NCBI GenBank assembly: GCA_002381125.1
Contig: DFUT01000018.1
Span: 496-52,433, forward strand
Source of the DNA: Bacteroidales bacterium UBA4179
Lineage (GTDB): Bacteria > Bacteroidota > Bacteroidia > Bacteroidales > Dysgonomonadaceae
Length of the DNA stretch: 51,938 nt
Direction: 5' to 3'
The position numbers were made by a program, and so were the translations under genes. The notes under the pieces are model-generated. The model was given only the letters and a program-made list of their open reading frames with translations, did no database searches and was not told the DNA's origin. Shown piece after piece: positions 33,503 to 42,402 of this stretch. Positions within the stretch are counted from its first letter, which is position 1, and every line of letters begins with the position of its first letter.

Positions 33503-34757
33503 ATTATCCCGAATCATCGGAGGTGCAACGTTTGTCTTCTCGGGCTTCGTGAAGATGGTAGACCCCCGCGGATTTGCGTATAAAATACAGGATTATCTGA
33601 TTGCTTTTGGGCTTTCCGAGTGGTTTTCGCTCGCATTGCCGGTAGCCATTCTGCTTCCGGTGGTCGAATTTCTGTTGGGTGTATGCCTTTTGTTGGGGAT
33701 TTACCGAAAACCCGTTTCACGTCTTTTTTTGCTTTTTATGATGGTTATGACTCCTTTTACGTTGTGGATTGCGATAAAAAATCCCGTAGAAGACTGCGGT
33801 TGTTTTGGCGATGCTGTCGTTATCGGCAATTGGGCAACGTTTTACAAAAATATCGTGTTACTGGGTTGTGCTATTTTGACGGTGATCCATTATTATAAGA
33901 TAACTCCCTTTTTAAGTTCAAAAACAGCGTTGGCAGCTGCCCTTTTCACGGCATTCTTTGGAGTGGCTTTTGCCGTCTATAACGTAATGAACCTGCCGAT
34001 AATTGATTTTCGTCCCTACAAAATAGGGACACACATTCCCGATAAAATGAAGGTGGATCCTGCCAAAGCCGATCAATATGAAACTATTTTTGTTTATGAG
34101 AAAGAAGGGGTTAAGGAGGAATTCACGGAAGAAAATTATCCTTGGAACGATTCCACTTGGACGTTTGTGGAAATGAAAACCCGATTGGTGAAAAAGGGCG
34201 AGAAACCCGAGATTGAAGATTTTTCCATTGTGGAATTGGAGTGGGACGAAGAAGGCAACAGGTATATGGAAGCGGCCGACATTACGGAAAAGATACTCTC
34301 CGATCCCTCGTATTCTTTTCTTGTAATTTCGTATACTCTTTCGGATATTCGTTCAGACGAATTGTCCCGATTGAAGGTATTGGCCGATTATGCCGCAAAG
34401 TATCGTTATCCGCTGTACTGTGTCACGGCATCGACTTTTGAAACGATTGCGGAGTGGGAATGCCGCCACCAAAGCGGATTCACTTTCTGTCATGCCGATG
34501 AACTGCTGCTGAAAACCATTATCCGTTCCAATCCGGGGGTAGTGCTGTTAAAAAACGGAACAATCATCCGTAAATGGGGCAGCCGTTCTCTTCCAACGGA
34601 AAAAGAACTGACCGCCCCTCTTGACCGACTGGAAATCGGAATGGCGGTCGATAGAAAAAAACATGAGATTTCGGCGGTTGGAGTCACGGCTTTGCTGTTT
34701 CTTTTGCCGCTGGGAGTTATCAAATGGGCGGATGCCCGTATGCAAACGAAAAATTAA
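33465..34757 (+). CDS. DoxX/MauE-like membrane protein with thioredoxin-like tail (BT_3928 type)
   Basis: A 430-residue protein. Four membrane helices in the first 155 residues form a DoxX/MauE-like module with GFVKMVDPRGFAYKIQDYL and a redox-looking CGCFGD (Cys111, Cys113). After a fifth hydrophobic segment comes a 250-residue soluble part, whose last third reads like a thioredoxin fold (NPGVVLLKNGTIIRKW) but has no CxxC. One last helix precedes the basic C-terminus. MauE-type proteins support disulfide formation or periplasmic redox processes, so an electron-relay role is plausible. It starts inside the end of the DUF1599 gene and is followed 29 bp later by tpiA. The function is not established. 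Confidence 0.75.
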   Translation: MKRNHRLIKIATELSRIIGGATFVFSGFVKMVDPRGFAYKIQDYLIAFGLSEWFSLALPVAILLPVVEFLLGVCLLLGIYRKPVSRLFLLFMMVMTPFTLWIAIKNPVEDCGCFGDAVVIGNWATFYKNIVLLGCAILTVIHYYKITPFLSSKTALAAALFTAFFGVAFAVYNVMNLPIIDFRPYKIGTHIPDKMKVDPAKADQYETIFVYEKEGVKEEFTEENYPWNDSTWTFVEMKTRLVKKGEKPEIEDFSIVELEWDEEGNRYMEAADITEKILSDPSYSFLVISYTLSDIRSDELSRLKVLADYAAKYRYPLYCVTASTFETIAEWECRHQSGFTFCHADELLLKTIIRSNPGVVLLKNGTIIRKWGSRSLPTEKELTAPLDRLEIGMAVDRKKHEISAVGVTALLFLLPLGVIKWADARMQTKN

Positions 34758-34786
34758 TAATTTATTCATATAAAAATCACATTGTT

Positions 34787-35542
34787 ATGAGAAAGAATAT
34801 TGTAGCAGGAAACTGGAAGATGAACAAAACACTCCAGGAAGGATTAGCATTGGCAACTGAATTAAATGAAGCCTTAAAAAACAAAACTATCAATTGTGAC
34901 GTGATCATTGCGCCACCGTTTATTCATCTGGCGAGCGTGGTGAACGCCATCGATACAACTACGATTGGCGTATCCGCACAAAATTGTGCCGATAAACCCG
35001 AAGGTGCTTATACGGGTGAAGTTTCGGCCAAAATGGTTGCATCGACAGGGGCCAAATACGTGATTATCGGTCACAGCGAACGCCGTACCTATTATCACGA
35101 AACGCCCGAAATCCTGAAAGAAAAGGTATTGTTGGCACTCGCCAATGGGTTGACCCCCATTTTCTGCATCGGAGAAGTATTGGCAGAACGTGAAGCAGGT
35201 AGACATTTCGAAGTAGTGAAATCGCAAATCGAACAGTCGTTGTTCAACCTTTCGAAAGAAGAGTTCGGCAAACTGATTCTCGCTTACGAACCCGTATGGG
35301 CTATCGGTACCGGCAAAACGGCAACCGCCGAGCAGGCACAGGAAATGCATGCTTTTATTCGCAAGATCATAACCGAGAAATACGGTAAGGATATAGCCGA
35401 AAACCTTTCTATTTTGTATGGCGGAAGCTGTAATGCCTCCAATGCCAAGGAACTTTTTGCCAATCCCGATGTAGATGGCGGTCTTATTGGCGGAGCCTCG
35501 TTGAGCGTGGATAAATTTATGCCTATTATCGAAGCTTTTTAA
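34787..35542 (+). CDS. tpiA: Triosephosphate isomerase
   Basis: A 251-residue TIM-barrel enzyme interconverting dihydroxyacetone phosphate and glyceraldehyde 3-phosphate. Catalytic residues are all present: Asn9 and Lys11 in GNWKMN, His94 in IIGHSERR, and Glu166 in AYEPVWAIGTG. GGSCNASNAKEL is the phosphate-binding region. The ATG at 34787 starts the usual RKNIVAGNWKMN; the open frame upstream is inside the DoxX-like gene. It is co-transcribed with the upstream pair, and a hairpin follows the stop codon at 35559. Confidence 0.98.
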   Translation: MRKNIVAGNWKMNKTLQEGLALATELNEALKNKTINCDVIIAPPFIHLASVVNAIDTTTIGVSAQNCADKPEGAYTGEVSAKMVASTGAKYVIIGHSERRTYYHETPEILKEKVLLALANGLTPIFCIGEVLAEREAGRHFEVVKSQIEQSLFNLSKEEFGKLILAYEPVWAIGTGKTATAEQAQEMHAFIRKIITEKYGKDIAENLSILYGGSCNASNAKELFANPDVDGGLIGGASLSVDKFMPIIEAF

Positions 35543-35558
35543 GCGCTTTATGGAATTT

Positions 35559-35602
35559 TACCACAGATTAATGTGCCAATCTGTGGTATTCCCTTAATTT
35601 TG
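35559..35602 (+). promoter_or_regulatory. Hairpin plus -7 element between tpiA and the SPOR gene
   Basis: ACCACAGATT (35560-35569) and AATCTGTGGT (35578-35587) form a 10-bp perfect stem with an 8-nt loop. TAATTTTG at 35595-35602 right after it fits the -7 consensus, 26 bp before the SPOR start codon. The hairpin may partly terminate tpiA transcripts, but it lacks a clean U-tract. Confidence 0.5.
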
Positions 35603-35628
35603 TCCATTATTTCATATCGGAATCAAAG

Positions 35629-36132
35629 ATGAAAAAGTTGTTTTATTTTTTGCTTTTTTGTTGTGTTTCAACCCTATGGATGAATGCACAAGAAACAAAA
35701 AGCATCATTGCCGAACTAAATGCCGATTATCCGGGCAAAGGTCGTGTAACCATCTACGAAGATGAAGCCGTCAAAGGAATCGTGGGGCGTCCCATTACCC
35801 CGCAACTGCCGGTTTATACCGAACCCGGAGGTGTTTCTTACGTAAAAATGCGTGGATATAAAATTCAGGCTTTTGCAGGTAATGATCAACGCACCTCCAA
35901 GAACGAAGCCTATAGCAAACAAGCCCTGATCAATCAGGCATTTCCCGAGCTGGAAACGGTGATCATCTTTGATTCTCCCTTTTGGCGTTTGCGTGTGGGA
36001 AATTTCAAGACCCGAGAGGAAGCAGAAAAGGTATTGGACGAAATGCGCCTGGCGTTTCCTTCGTTTGGAAAAGAAATGTACATTGTGCCCGATGAAGTTA
36101 AAATACCGATTGAGCAATCCGCCGATTATTAA
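35629..36132 (+). CDS. Exported SPOR-domain protein
   Basis: A 167-residue protein with a signal peptide (about residues 1-20, ending TLWMNAQ) and a C-terminal SPOR domain (about residues 80-150) recognisable from YKIQAFAGNDQ, SPFWRLRVGNFKTREEAEKV and PSFGKEMYIV. SPOR domains bind septal, stem-peptide-free peptidoglycan, so the protein likely acts in cell division or the envelope, in the periplasm. It lies between tpiA and folE, an arrangement I recall from other Bacteroidales, with a possible own promoter at 35595. Confidence 0.88.
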   Translation: MKKLFYFLLFCCVSTLWMNAQETKSIIAELNADYPGKGRVTIYEDEAVKGIVGRPITPQLPVYTEPGGVSYVKMRGYKIQAFAGNDQRTSKNEAYSKQALINQAFPELETVIIFDSPFWRLRVGNFKTREEAEKVLDEMRLAFPSFGKEMYIVPDEVKIPIEQSADY

Positions 36133-36156
36133 TCGCAATAAATTAATCAAGACATC

Positions 36157-36753
36157 ATGCCTATTGTTGAAACTATAGAAAAAAAAGATAAGATGCATCT
36201 TATCGCCGATAACGTGAAAAATATCCTTTCGTTATTGGGCGAAGACGTGAATCGCGAAGGTTTACTCAAGACTCCCGAACGTGTAGCCGATGCATTACAG
36301 TATTTGACCAAAGGATATGCCGAGGATCCGGAAGAAATTCTGCGCGGTGCTTTGTTTAAAGAAAAATACCGCCAGATGGTCATTGTCAAAGATATCGATT
36401 TGTTTTCGCTGTGCGAGCACCATTTGCTTCCCTTTTTCGGCAAAGCCCATGTGGCCTATATTCCCAATGGCTACGTTACCGGTTTGAGCAAACTTGTTCG
36501 TGTAGTAGAAGTATATGCCCGCAGGTTGCAGGTACAGGAACGGTTAACCACTCAGATCAAAGAGTGCATTCAGAATACCCTGAATCCGTTGGGAGTGATG
36601 GTGGTAATCGAAGCAAAACACATGTGCATGCAGATGCGGGGAGTAGAAAAGCAAAACTCCATCACCACCACTTCCGACTTCACAGGGGTTTTCAATCAGC
36701 AGAAAACGAGAGAAGAATTCATCAATCTCATCAAGAAAAGCCCCCTTCTTTAA
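36157..36753 (+). CDS. folE: GTP cyclohydrolase I
   Basis: A 198-residue FolE that converts GTP to dihydroneopterin triphosphate, the first step of folate synthesis. Zinc ligands are Cys86 and His89 in SLCEHHLLPF and Cys157 in KHMCMQMRG. ITTTSDFTGVF near the C-terminus is also typical. It is cytoplasmic, a homodecamer in the family. It is last in the plus-strand run after the SPOR gene (24-bp gap) and ends 9 bp from the convergent typA stop. Confidence 0.97.
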   Translation: MPIVETIEKKDKMHLIADNVKNILSLLGEDVNREGLLKTPERVADALQYLTKGYAEDPEEILRGALFKEKYRQMVIVKDIDLFSLCEHHLLPFFGKAHVAYIPNGYVTGLSKLVRVVEVYARRLQVQERLTTQIKECIQNTLNPLGVMVVIEAKHMCMQMRGVEKQNSITTTSDFTGVFNQQKTREEFINLIKKSPLL

Positions 36754-36762
36754 TTGAAGTAA

Positions 36763-38565
36763 TTACGACTTTTTCGCCAGTCGTTTTCGTTCGGTTTCGT
36801 CAAGGACGATTTTTCGGATACGTATTGCTTTAGGTGTCACTTCCACGTATTCATCTTCCTTAATATATTCCAATGCCTCCTCGAGGGTGAATACAACCGG
36901 CGGTGCCAGTTGTATTTTATCGTCGCTTCCCGCAGCACGCATATTGGTGAGTTTTTTCGATTTGGTTACGTTCACCACCAAGTCGCCCTCTTTATTGTGT
37001 TCGCCCACTACCTGGCCTGCATAGACTTCGGTTTGCGGTTCAATGAAAAAGCGCCCCCTGTCTTGCAATTTATCCAACGCATAGGCATACGCATTGCCCG
37101 ACTCGCCGGCAATAATCGATCCGTTTTGACGTTTTTCTATTGGCCCTTTCCAGGGTTGGAATTCCAGAAAACGGTGCGACATGATTGCTTCACCCGAAGA
37201 AAGGGTAAGGACGATGTTGTTCAGACCGATAATTCCCCTCGACGGTATGGTAAATTCCATGTGCATGCGGTCGCCTTTATTTTGCATGGAAAGCAATTCG
37301 CCTTTGCGGCGCGTTACGATATCGATGATCTTGCCGGAATATTCTTCGGGAAGATCGATGGTAAGCTGTTCTACCGGTTCGTAATCTTCGCCTTCAATTT
37401 TTTTAATGATCACATGCGGTTGGCCTACTTGCAACTCGTAACCTTCGCGTCGCATGGTTTCAATCAGTATCGACAAGTGCAGCACCCCGCGTCCATACAC
37501 AATCCACGAGTCGGAACTGTCGGTTTCTTCCAGTCGCATGGCCAAATTTTTGTCCAACTCGCGCACCAACCGTTCGTAGATGTGTCGTGAGGTGATGTAT
37601 TTTCCATCCTGACCAAAAAACGGCGAATTGTTGATGGTGAAGAGCATCGACATGGTGGGTTCATCTACGGCAATCGGATCCAATGGTTCGGGATTCTCCA
37701 AATCGGCAATCGTATCGCCGATTTCGAATTCTTCGATGCCCACCAGTGCGCAAATATCGCCCGATGACACTTCATCCACTTTTACCCGATCGAGTCCTTC
37801 AAAAACATTCAGTTCCTTGATTCGGGTTTTTACTATCGACCCATCGCGTTTGCACAAGGCATAATCGACATTTGGTCGCAACGTCCCCCGATGCAGGCGT
37901 CCGATGGCTATTCTTCCCACGTAATTTGAATAATCGAGCGAAGTGATGAGCAATTGCGGTGTGCCTTTTCGCATTTTCGGCGCCGGAATATATTTGATGA
38001 TAGCATCGAGCAGAGGAGTGATGTTGGTAGACGGTTTTTTCCAATCGTCCGACATCCATCCTTGTTTTGCCGACCCATAGAGGGTAGGAAAGTCGAGTTG
38101 ATCGTTGGTTGCACCCAAATTAAACATCAAATCGAAAACGGCTTCCTGTACAATTTCGGGGCGACAGTTGGGTTTGTCCACCTTATTGATGACTAAGATG
38201 GGTTTGAGTCCGATCTCGATTGCTTTTTGCAGTACGAAGCGGGTTTGAGGCATGGGACCTTCAAACGCATCTACTACAAGCAGGCAGCCGTCGGCCATGT
38301 TAAGTACACGTTCCACTTCGCCACCGAAGTCGGCGTGCCCCGGAGTATCTATAATATTGATTTTGGTATTGTTATAGCGGATGGACACATTTTTGGATAG
38401 GATGGTAATTCCGCGTTCGCGTTCCAAATCGTTGTTATCGAGAATCAAATCTTGAGCGGGTTGGTTGTTGCGGAACAGGTTTCCTGCCAAAAGCATTTTG
38501 TCCACCAATGTGGTTTTGCCATGATCGACGTGAGCGATAATGGCTATATTGCGAATATTTTGCAT
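36763..38565 (-). CDS. typA: Ribosome-associated GTPase TypA/BipA
   Basis: A 600-residue translational GTPase. G1 is AHVDHGKTTL (residues 11-20), DTPGHADFGGEVERVL is G3, and NKVDKP is G4. EF-G-like domains and the TypA-specific C-terminal domain follow (VTRRKGELLSMQNKGDRMHMEF region, in pieces VTRRKGELL and NKGDRMH). It binds ribosomes and aids 50S assembly and stress growth. ATG 38565 is the start; the frame extends only to a TTG three bases upstream. A textbook promoter precedes it (38588-38619, minus strand). Confidence 0.97.
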   Translation of the reverse strand: MQNIRNIAIIAHVDHGKTTLVDKMLLAGNLFRNNQPAQDLILDNNDLERERGITILSKNVSIRYNNTKINIIDTPGHADFGGEVERVLNMADGCLLVVDAFEGPMPQTRFVLQKAIEIGLKPILVINKVDKPNCRPEIVQEAVFDLMFNLGATNDQLDFPTLYGSAKQGWMSDDWKKPSTNITPLLDAIIKYIPAPKMRKGTPQLLITSLDYSNYVGRIAIGRLHRGTLRPNVDYALCKRDGSIVKTRIKELNVFEGLDRVKVDEVSSGDICALVGIEEFEIGDTIADLENPEPLDPIAVDEPTMSMLFTINNSPFFGQDGKYITSRHIYERLVRELDKNLAMRLEETDSSDSWIVYGRGVLHLSILIETMRREGYELQVGQPHVIIKKIEGEDYEPVEQLTIDLPEEYSGKIIDIVTRRKGELLSMQNKGDRMHMEFTIPSRGIIGLNNIVLTLSSGEAIMSHRFLEFQPWKGPIEKRQNGSIIAGESGNAYAYALDKLQDRGRFFIEPQTEVYAGQVVGEHNKEGDLVVNVTKSKKLTNMRAAGSDDKIQLAPPVVFTLEEALEYIKEDEYVEVTPKAIRIRKIVLDETERKRLAKKS

Positions 38566-38587
38566 CAATCAATTTTTTTTGAAGGTG

Positions 38588-38619
38588 CAAAGTTACACTT
38601 TTTATAGGAGAAATGCCAA
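38588..38619 (-). promoter_or_regulatory. Promoter of typA
   Basis: On the minus strand TTGG (38619-38616), a 20-bp spacer and TAACTTTG (38595-38588) fit the consensus. The -33 element abuts the terminator of the upstream BON gene. Confidence 0.75.
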
Positions 38620-38620
38620 T

Positions 38621-38652
38621 AAAAAAGCCTCTGTTCAAAACAGAAGCTTTTC
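38621..38652 (-). terminator. Terminator after the BON-domain gene
   Basis: On the minus strand GAAAAGC-TTCTGTT pairs with AACAGA-GGCTTTTTT (one mismatched base in the stem), ending in six T. It lies 42 bp after the BON stop codon. Confidence 0.8.
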
Positions 38653-38693
38653 TCATTCAATGTTTTTGTTTCGTGCTTTAATGCCGAAATCAC

Positions 38694-39182
38694 TTAATTT
38701 TTCACTGTTGTTTCGTTTACGATATCAACAGGGTTCAGTTCCTGAATTTTTGTCATAACGCTATCGATTTCGGCTTGCGTGCCTTCGCCCGAAAGGGTCA
38801 CCACACCATCTTCAACGCTTGCTGTCAGCTTGGGATATTCAACCAAGATCTCAGGCAGACCGGCTTCAATAATTTGATCCAGTTCGGAGTAATCCGGAGT
38901 AGGTGGAACAACTTCCAGCTCGTTTACTACCGATTTAACGTGTTTTACAGATGCCACAATACTGTCGATAGCGGCTTTTGCAGCATCATCTTTTACGGTA
39001 CCTGTCAGTGTGACAACCTTGTCGCTCACAGTAACGGCAACGTCTTCAGCATCGGGATTTGTTGCCAAAACTTGCTGAATTTCAGACTGAAGATCGGCGT
39101 CACTCACTTGTTTGCATGAGGTTATGCTCGTTCCTAGAACCAGCACAAACGTTAACAATGAAATTAATTTTACTGCTTTCAT
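38694..39182 (-). CDS. BON-domain lipoprotein
   Basis: A 162-residue protein with a lipoprotein signal: a hydrophobic stretch and the lipobox-like SITSC, with the lipidated Cys near residue 23. Two BON domains follow, about 30-95 and 100-160, each with V(T)VSDKVVTLTGTV or ASVEDGVVTLSGEG. BON domains bind phospholipid or other envelope surfaces, as in OsmY and Kon. The role is probably in envelope maintenance or osmotic stress. It is monocistronic, with a terminator at 38621. Confidence 0.87.
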   Translation of the reverse strand: MKAVKLISLLTFVLVLGTSITSCKQVSDADLQSEIQQVLATNPDAEDVAVTVSDKVVTLTGTVKDDAAKAAIDSIVASVKHVKSVVNELEVVPPTPDYSELDQIIEAGLPEILVEYPKLTASVEDGVVTLSGEGTQAEIDSVMTKIQELNPVDIVNETTVKN

Positions 39183-39301
39183 AACTTTTTTGATTAGAGA
39201 TAAAACACTTATATTTAAACGAAGTCATTAATATAAACGTACATAGCAGTGAAAATGTTTTACCGGGATGCGTAAATTATGTTTTTATCGGCTAAATAAT
39301 A

Positions 39302-39475
39302 TTAAAACATTTTTCTTATGATGCCCAACTCCAGCATTTGCCGTGTATGAATGGATTCATGGTTGATGATATGTTCATCGAGTTTCGGCTGATCTTTTCG
39401 GGCGAAAACGATACCGAAAAGATTGATGGCACGAAACCCTTTGACCGGAAGCAGCGTCGAATAGATGATTTTCAT
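39302..39475 (-). pseudogene. Truncated small HExxH protein
   Basis: From ATG 39475 the first 57 codons read KIIYSTLLPVKGFRAINLF and end in NHESIHTRQMLELG, with an HExxH zinc motif, then stop. Proteins with this start that I recall from Bacteroidales continue for another 50-60 residues with hydrophobic YLWY-type segments. That part is missing here in all three minus-strand frames, so the gene looks deleted at its 3' end. It lies divergently in front of the esterase. The rest of the 395-bp gap (39183-39577) shows no gene. Confidence 0.5.
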
Positions 39476-39577
39476 TTCGAGAATCAGGCAAATTATTTGT
39501 CTGTCGAAATTAGTAATTATCGACAAATTTTGTACCTTTCGGCGTCAAACCTTTTAATTATCAAATTTCAAAATAAT

Positions 39578-40459
39578 ATGAAACCATTTTATTTGACCGG
39601 TGCTTTGTTTTTACTGTTTATGTTTTTTGCGTGCCCTATTGTCCGTTCACAGGAAAAAGCGGCACCGGTACCCAAATCGCCTTTCACCATCGATCTGTGG
39701 GAAAAAGGCTTGCCCAATTCCAACGGCATGGAAGCGCAGGGATACGATGATGCGAAGTATAACTTCAAGCCGTGCATCACGGTATACCTTCCCAAGACAA
39801 CCCGACCTGCAAAAGCGGTAGTTGTTTGCCCCGGAGGAGGATATGCCAATTTGGCCATGAATCACGAAGGCCACGATTGGGCTCCTTTTTTCAATAATCT
39901 GGGCATTGCCGTGGTGGTTTTAAAATACCGCATGCCCAACGGCAATCACGAAGTGCCGTTTTCCGATGCCTGCGAGTCCATACGTTTGACAAAGGCACAT
40001 GCCCGAGAATGGAATATCGACCCCGACATGGTGGGAATCATGGGTTCTTCGGCCGGAGGACATTTGGCATCGACGGTGGCAACCCATGCGCCGAAAGAAT
40101 TGCGACCGGCTTTTCAGATACTGTTTTACCCGGTCATCACCATGAACAAAGAAGAAACCCACATTGGTTCGCGCCTGAATTTGCTGGGAGAAAATCCCAC
40201 GGAGGAGATGGAAAAGTCGTATAGCAACGAATTGCAGGTCGATTCATCCACTCCGCGCGCTTTCATTGCTTTATCCGATGACGATAGGGGAGTAAAGCCC
40301 GTTAATTCCGTGAAATACTACCTGGCATTGCAGGAGCAGGACATTCCGGCGGCTCTATATATTTATCCGAGCGGCGGTCACGGTTGGGGTATCCGGGAAT
40401 CGTTCAAATACCACATCGAGATGCTGATGGAATTGCGTTCGTGGCTGGCAACGTTTTGA
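39578..40459 (+). CDS. Secreted alpha/beta-hydrolase esterase (acetylxylan-esterase-like)
   Basis: A 293-residue exported hydrolase with signal peptide (about residues 1-24, ending IVRSQ). It has the oxyanion stretch CPGGGYANLAMNHEG (84-98) and the nucleophile Ser158 in GSSAGG. The acid is probably Asp in SDDDRG near 234-236, and the catalytic His268 lies in GGHGWG. This matches the BD-FAE/acetylxylan-esterase-like group common in polysaccharide-degrading Bacteroidota. The frame is open upstream, but the ATG at 39578 begins the signal peptide. TACCTTTC at 39533-39540 is a likely -7 element. No polysaccharide-utilisation genes surround it, so the substrate is open. Confidence 0.87.
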   Translation: MKPFYLTGALFLLFMFFACPIVRSQEKAAPVPKSPFTIDLWEKGLPNSNGMEAQGYDDAKYNFKPCITVYLPKTTRPAKAVVVCPGGGYANLAMNHEGHDWAPFFNNLGIAVVVLKYRMPNGNHEVPFSDACESIRLTKAHAREWNIDPDMVGIMGSSAGGHLASTVATHAPKELRPAFQILFYPVITMNKEETHIGSRLNLLGENPTEEMEKSYSNELQVDSSTPRAFIALSDDDRGVKPVNSVKYYLALQEQDIPAALYIYPSGGHGWGIRESFKYHIEMLMELRSWLATF

Positions 40460-40519
40460 CGACTGTGAGGGTGATTTTCGCAGTCCAATTTGGTAATATG
40501 ATTTAATCATTCCCGGTTT

Positions 40520-41695
40520 TTATCTGCTGAGCGAAATCTCTTTTAGCTTTTCTTCTATCAATTCTTCTATTTTGCTTTTATTATTATTGCTAAATCCGGT
40601 AATGCTTCCTGAAATTTTTTTATTTTTATCCAGAAGTAAAAATGTAGGCATTCCCAGTTCCATTTTGTTCATAATTTCCACTCGTTCGTTTTCGCTTTCC
40701 ATTGAATTATAAACAATCGGATAACTTATTTGCTTTGTTTTTACGTATTTGTCGAGATTGGTTTTGGAGTCGTATGGATAAAATACGACTACTTGGATAT
40801 CCGGATCGGCTTTGTATTTTTCAATTAATTCCTGTACAAACGGTATCGCTGACTGGCATGGGCCACAATTTATCATGGACACGTATAGAATCGTTTTCTT
40901 TCCTGCTAATTTCCTAAATGAGAAGGATTCTCCGGACAATAAACGCAAATCCCAATCGGGAACAAAATCTCCCACGGCAAGGGGCAATACAGGAAGGGTT
41001 GCTCCTTGGATGGGTTGAAGCATGGATTGTGGTTTTTCAAACGAATCGGGATAAGCAAATGACGAGTAGGTAAATTCGTCAATAAACGGTTGAAAAGTGT
41101 TGATGGTTATCCTTAAAAAATAGGGCAGGTTTTGTTGTTTGTCGATCAACAGTTCATGACTCACGGTATTGGCTTCCGGAAAGGCTTTTATGTATAAATA
41201 CGTTTTTCCGTTTAAGAGTGTATCTTTGTTGAGTGTGGTACGAAACCCTTTTGATTCCAGGATATTTAATAATGTGGGTAAAGAGCCATTAACAAATGAA
41301 AAATTAGAATTTTTCAATTTTTCTTTTGGAGTTATGTGTCGCGATACTTCTTTTGTGCTGTATACATCGAATATTAATGAATCTCCGTCGTAAAAATGGT
41401 GGGTTACTGCATCTACATTAAAAAAAGGATGCCGAAATACGGATTCTAAGAACACTTGATAACCTCCTATCTTTTCATCTTTATCGTCTTTTTTGAAAAC
41501 AAAATTTTGGGAGTTTTTTATAAATAATGTGTCTTTTTCTGTCATCCCCTGAATGGTAAGTTGATCGACATGAAAAGCTACGACAGGATGTTTGGTTAGG
41601 TTTCGAACAGTTGCCTCTATGGTACTGTTTTGTGCATTGACACCTGATATGGACAGGATGAGCAGGACGATGGGTAAAAAATTTTTTGTTTTCAT
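40520..41695 (-). CDS. TlpA/ResA-like thioredoxin-fold protein
   Basis: A 391-residue exported protein with a signal peptide (about residues 1-21, ending SGVNAQ). A 220-residue N-terminal beta-rich region resembles the DUF-type domain often fused to thioredoxins in Bacteroidota. A TlpA-like thioredoxin domain follows, with active site NCGPC (Cys277, Cys280) and the cis-proline in MPTFLLLD. It acts as a periplasmic thiol-disulfide reductant or similar. The gene is alone on the minus strand, with a TAACTTTG element at 41720-41727. It converges with the esterase, and marks the last ordinary gene before the accessory zone. Confidence 0.87.
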   Translation of the reverse strand: MKTKNFLPIVLLILSISGVNAQNSTIEATVRNLTKHPVVAFHVDQLTIQGMTEKDTLFIKNSQNFVFKKDDKDEKIGGYQVFLESVFRHPFFNVDAVTHHFYDGDSLIFDVYSTKEVSRHITPKEKLKNSNFSFVNGSLPTLLNILESKGFRTTLNKDTLLNGKTYLYIKAFPEANTVSHELLIDKQQNLPYFLRITINTFQPFIDEFTYSSFAYPDSFEKPQSMLQPIQGATLPVLPLAVGDFVPDWDLRLLSGESFSFRKLAGKKTILYVSMINCGPCQSAIPFVQELIEKYKADPDIQVVVFYPYDSKTNLDKYVKTKQISYPIVYNSMESENERVEIMNKMELGMPTFLLLDKNKKISGSITGFSNNNKSKIEELIEEKLKEISLSR

Positions 41696-41719
41696 CTTTA
41701 TTTTTAATTTCTTGTTCTA

Positions 41720-41727
41720 CAAAGTTA
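41720..41727 (-). promoter_or_regulatory. -7 promoter element of the TlpA-like gene
   Basis: TAACTTTG on the minus strand, 25 bp before ATG 41695. It directly follows (and touches) the stop codon of the hsdM-type relic. Confidence 0.55.
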
Positions 41728-41985
41728 TCAATCCCAAGATTTAAGCCGTTTGAAATTGTAAAGAACTTCGTCTCCTATTCGCTTTGCTCGCCGCAAGCCC
41801 CCGAAATCGGCAATAGTGCATTCTACAAATTCTTTGAGATTGGTTTGTTCTTCACATTTACTTAAATTCAAAGGAAACGGATTAGAGCAAATGACTTGTC
41901 ACTTTGACAATCCACGAATTATGCAGGCAGCCTCCCACAACCAGTTTTCGAGAGTTTTTATGTCAAGGTCGTTCTGTATGGTCAT
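41728..41985 (-). pseudogene. Relic of a type I restriction-modification methylase gene (hsdM)
   Basis: From ATG 41985 the minus strand reads TIQNDLDIKTLENWLWEA and then ACIIRG, the usual N-terminus of HsdM / N-6 DNA methylases, and hits TGA at 41899-41901 after 28 codons. The next 170 bp hold a second open piece in the same direction ending at 41728, with KEFVECTIADFGGLRRAKRIG and LYNFKRLKSWD. This could be the C-terminal end of the same or a neighbouring gene, and its identity is unsure. Some 400 or more codons of the methylase are missing, so this is a deletion relic. Its end abuts the TlpA-like promoter. Confidence 0.65.
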
Positions 41986-42402
41986 AAGTTTTTTGTTTAT
42001 TTGTTTTGTTGATGTTTTTCGTTTTTTTCACTGATTTCACTGAAAACTAATTATTTCCCAAACACGTAACAAATATAACGTTTTTTTTTAAACACACACC
42101 GAAAAGCAAAACATTTTCCTGCGGCATCACCGGAGCATTCCCGTTGCCCTATATATTCCGGTTCCGGCGAAGGGAACGGATGAGGGATTTGTGAGTCGTT
42201 TGAATACCGGATCGGGATGCTGGCGGAGTTTTCGTTTCCCGTAAAATGTGTGGGACGGAGGTTGATAAAAAAATCAGCCTTTCTCCTTTTCTCCCGGTTG
42301 ACTCTACAGATGTGAAATATGCAACAAATATATTACTCTAATTTGGCATTTACAAAATTTAAAACCTGTATAAATCCCTTTATGGTTTACATGTAATATT
42401 AG
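41986..42402. other. Gene-free boundary region
   Basis: About 400 bp with no supported gene. The left part is AT-rich with T and A runs; the middle (42110-42270) is GC-richer, like the chromosome to the left; from about 42300 the sequence turns AT-rich again and stays so. It looks like the scarred border of the accessory zone. No terminal repeats or att-like duplication were seen here. Confidence 0.4.
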
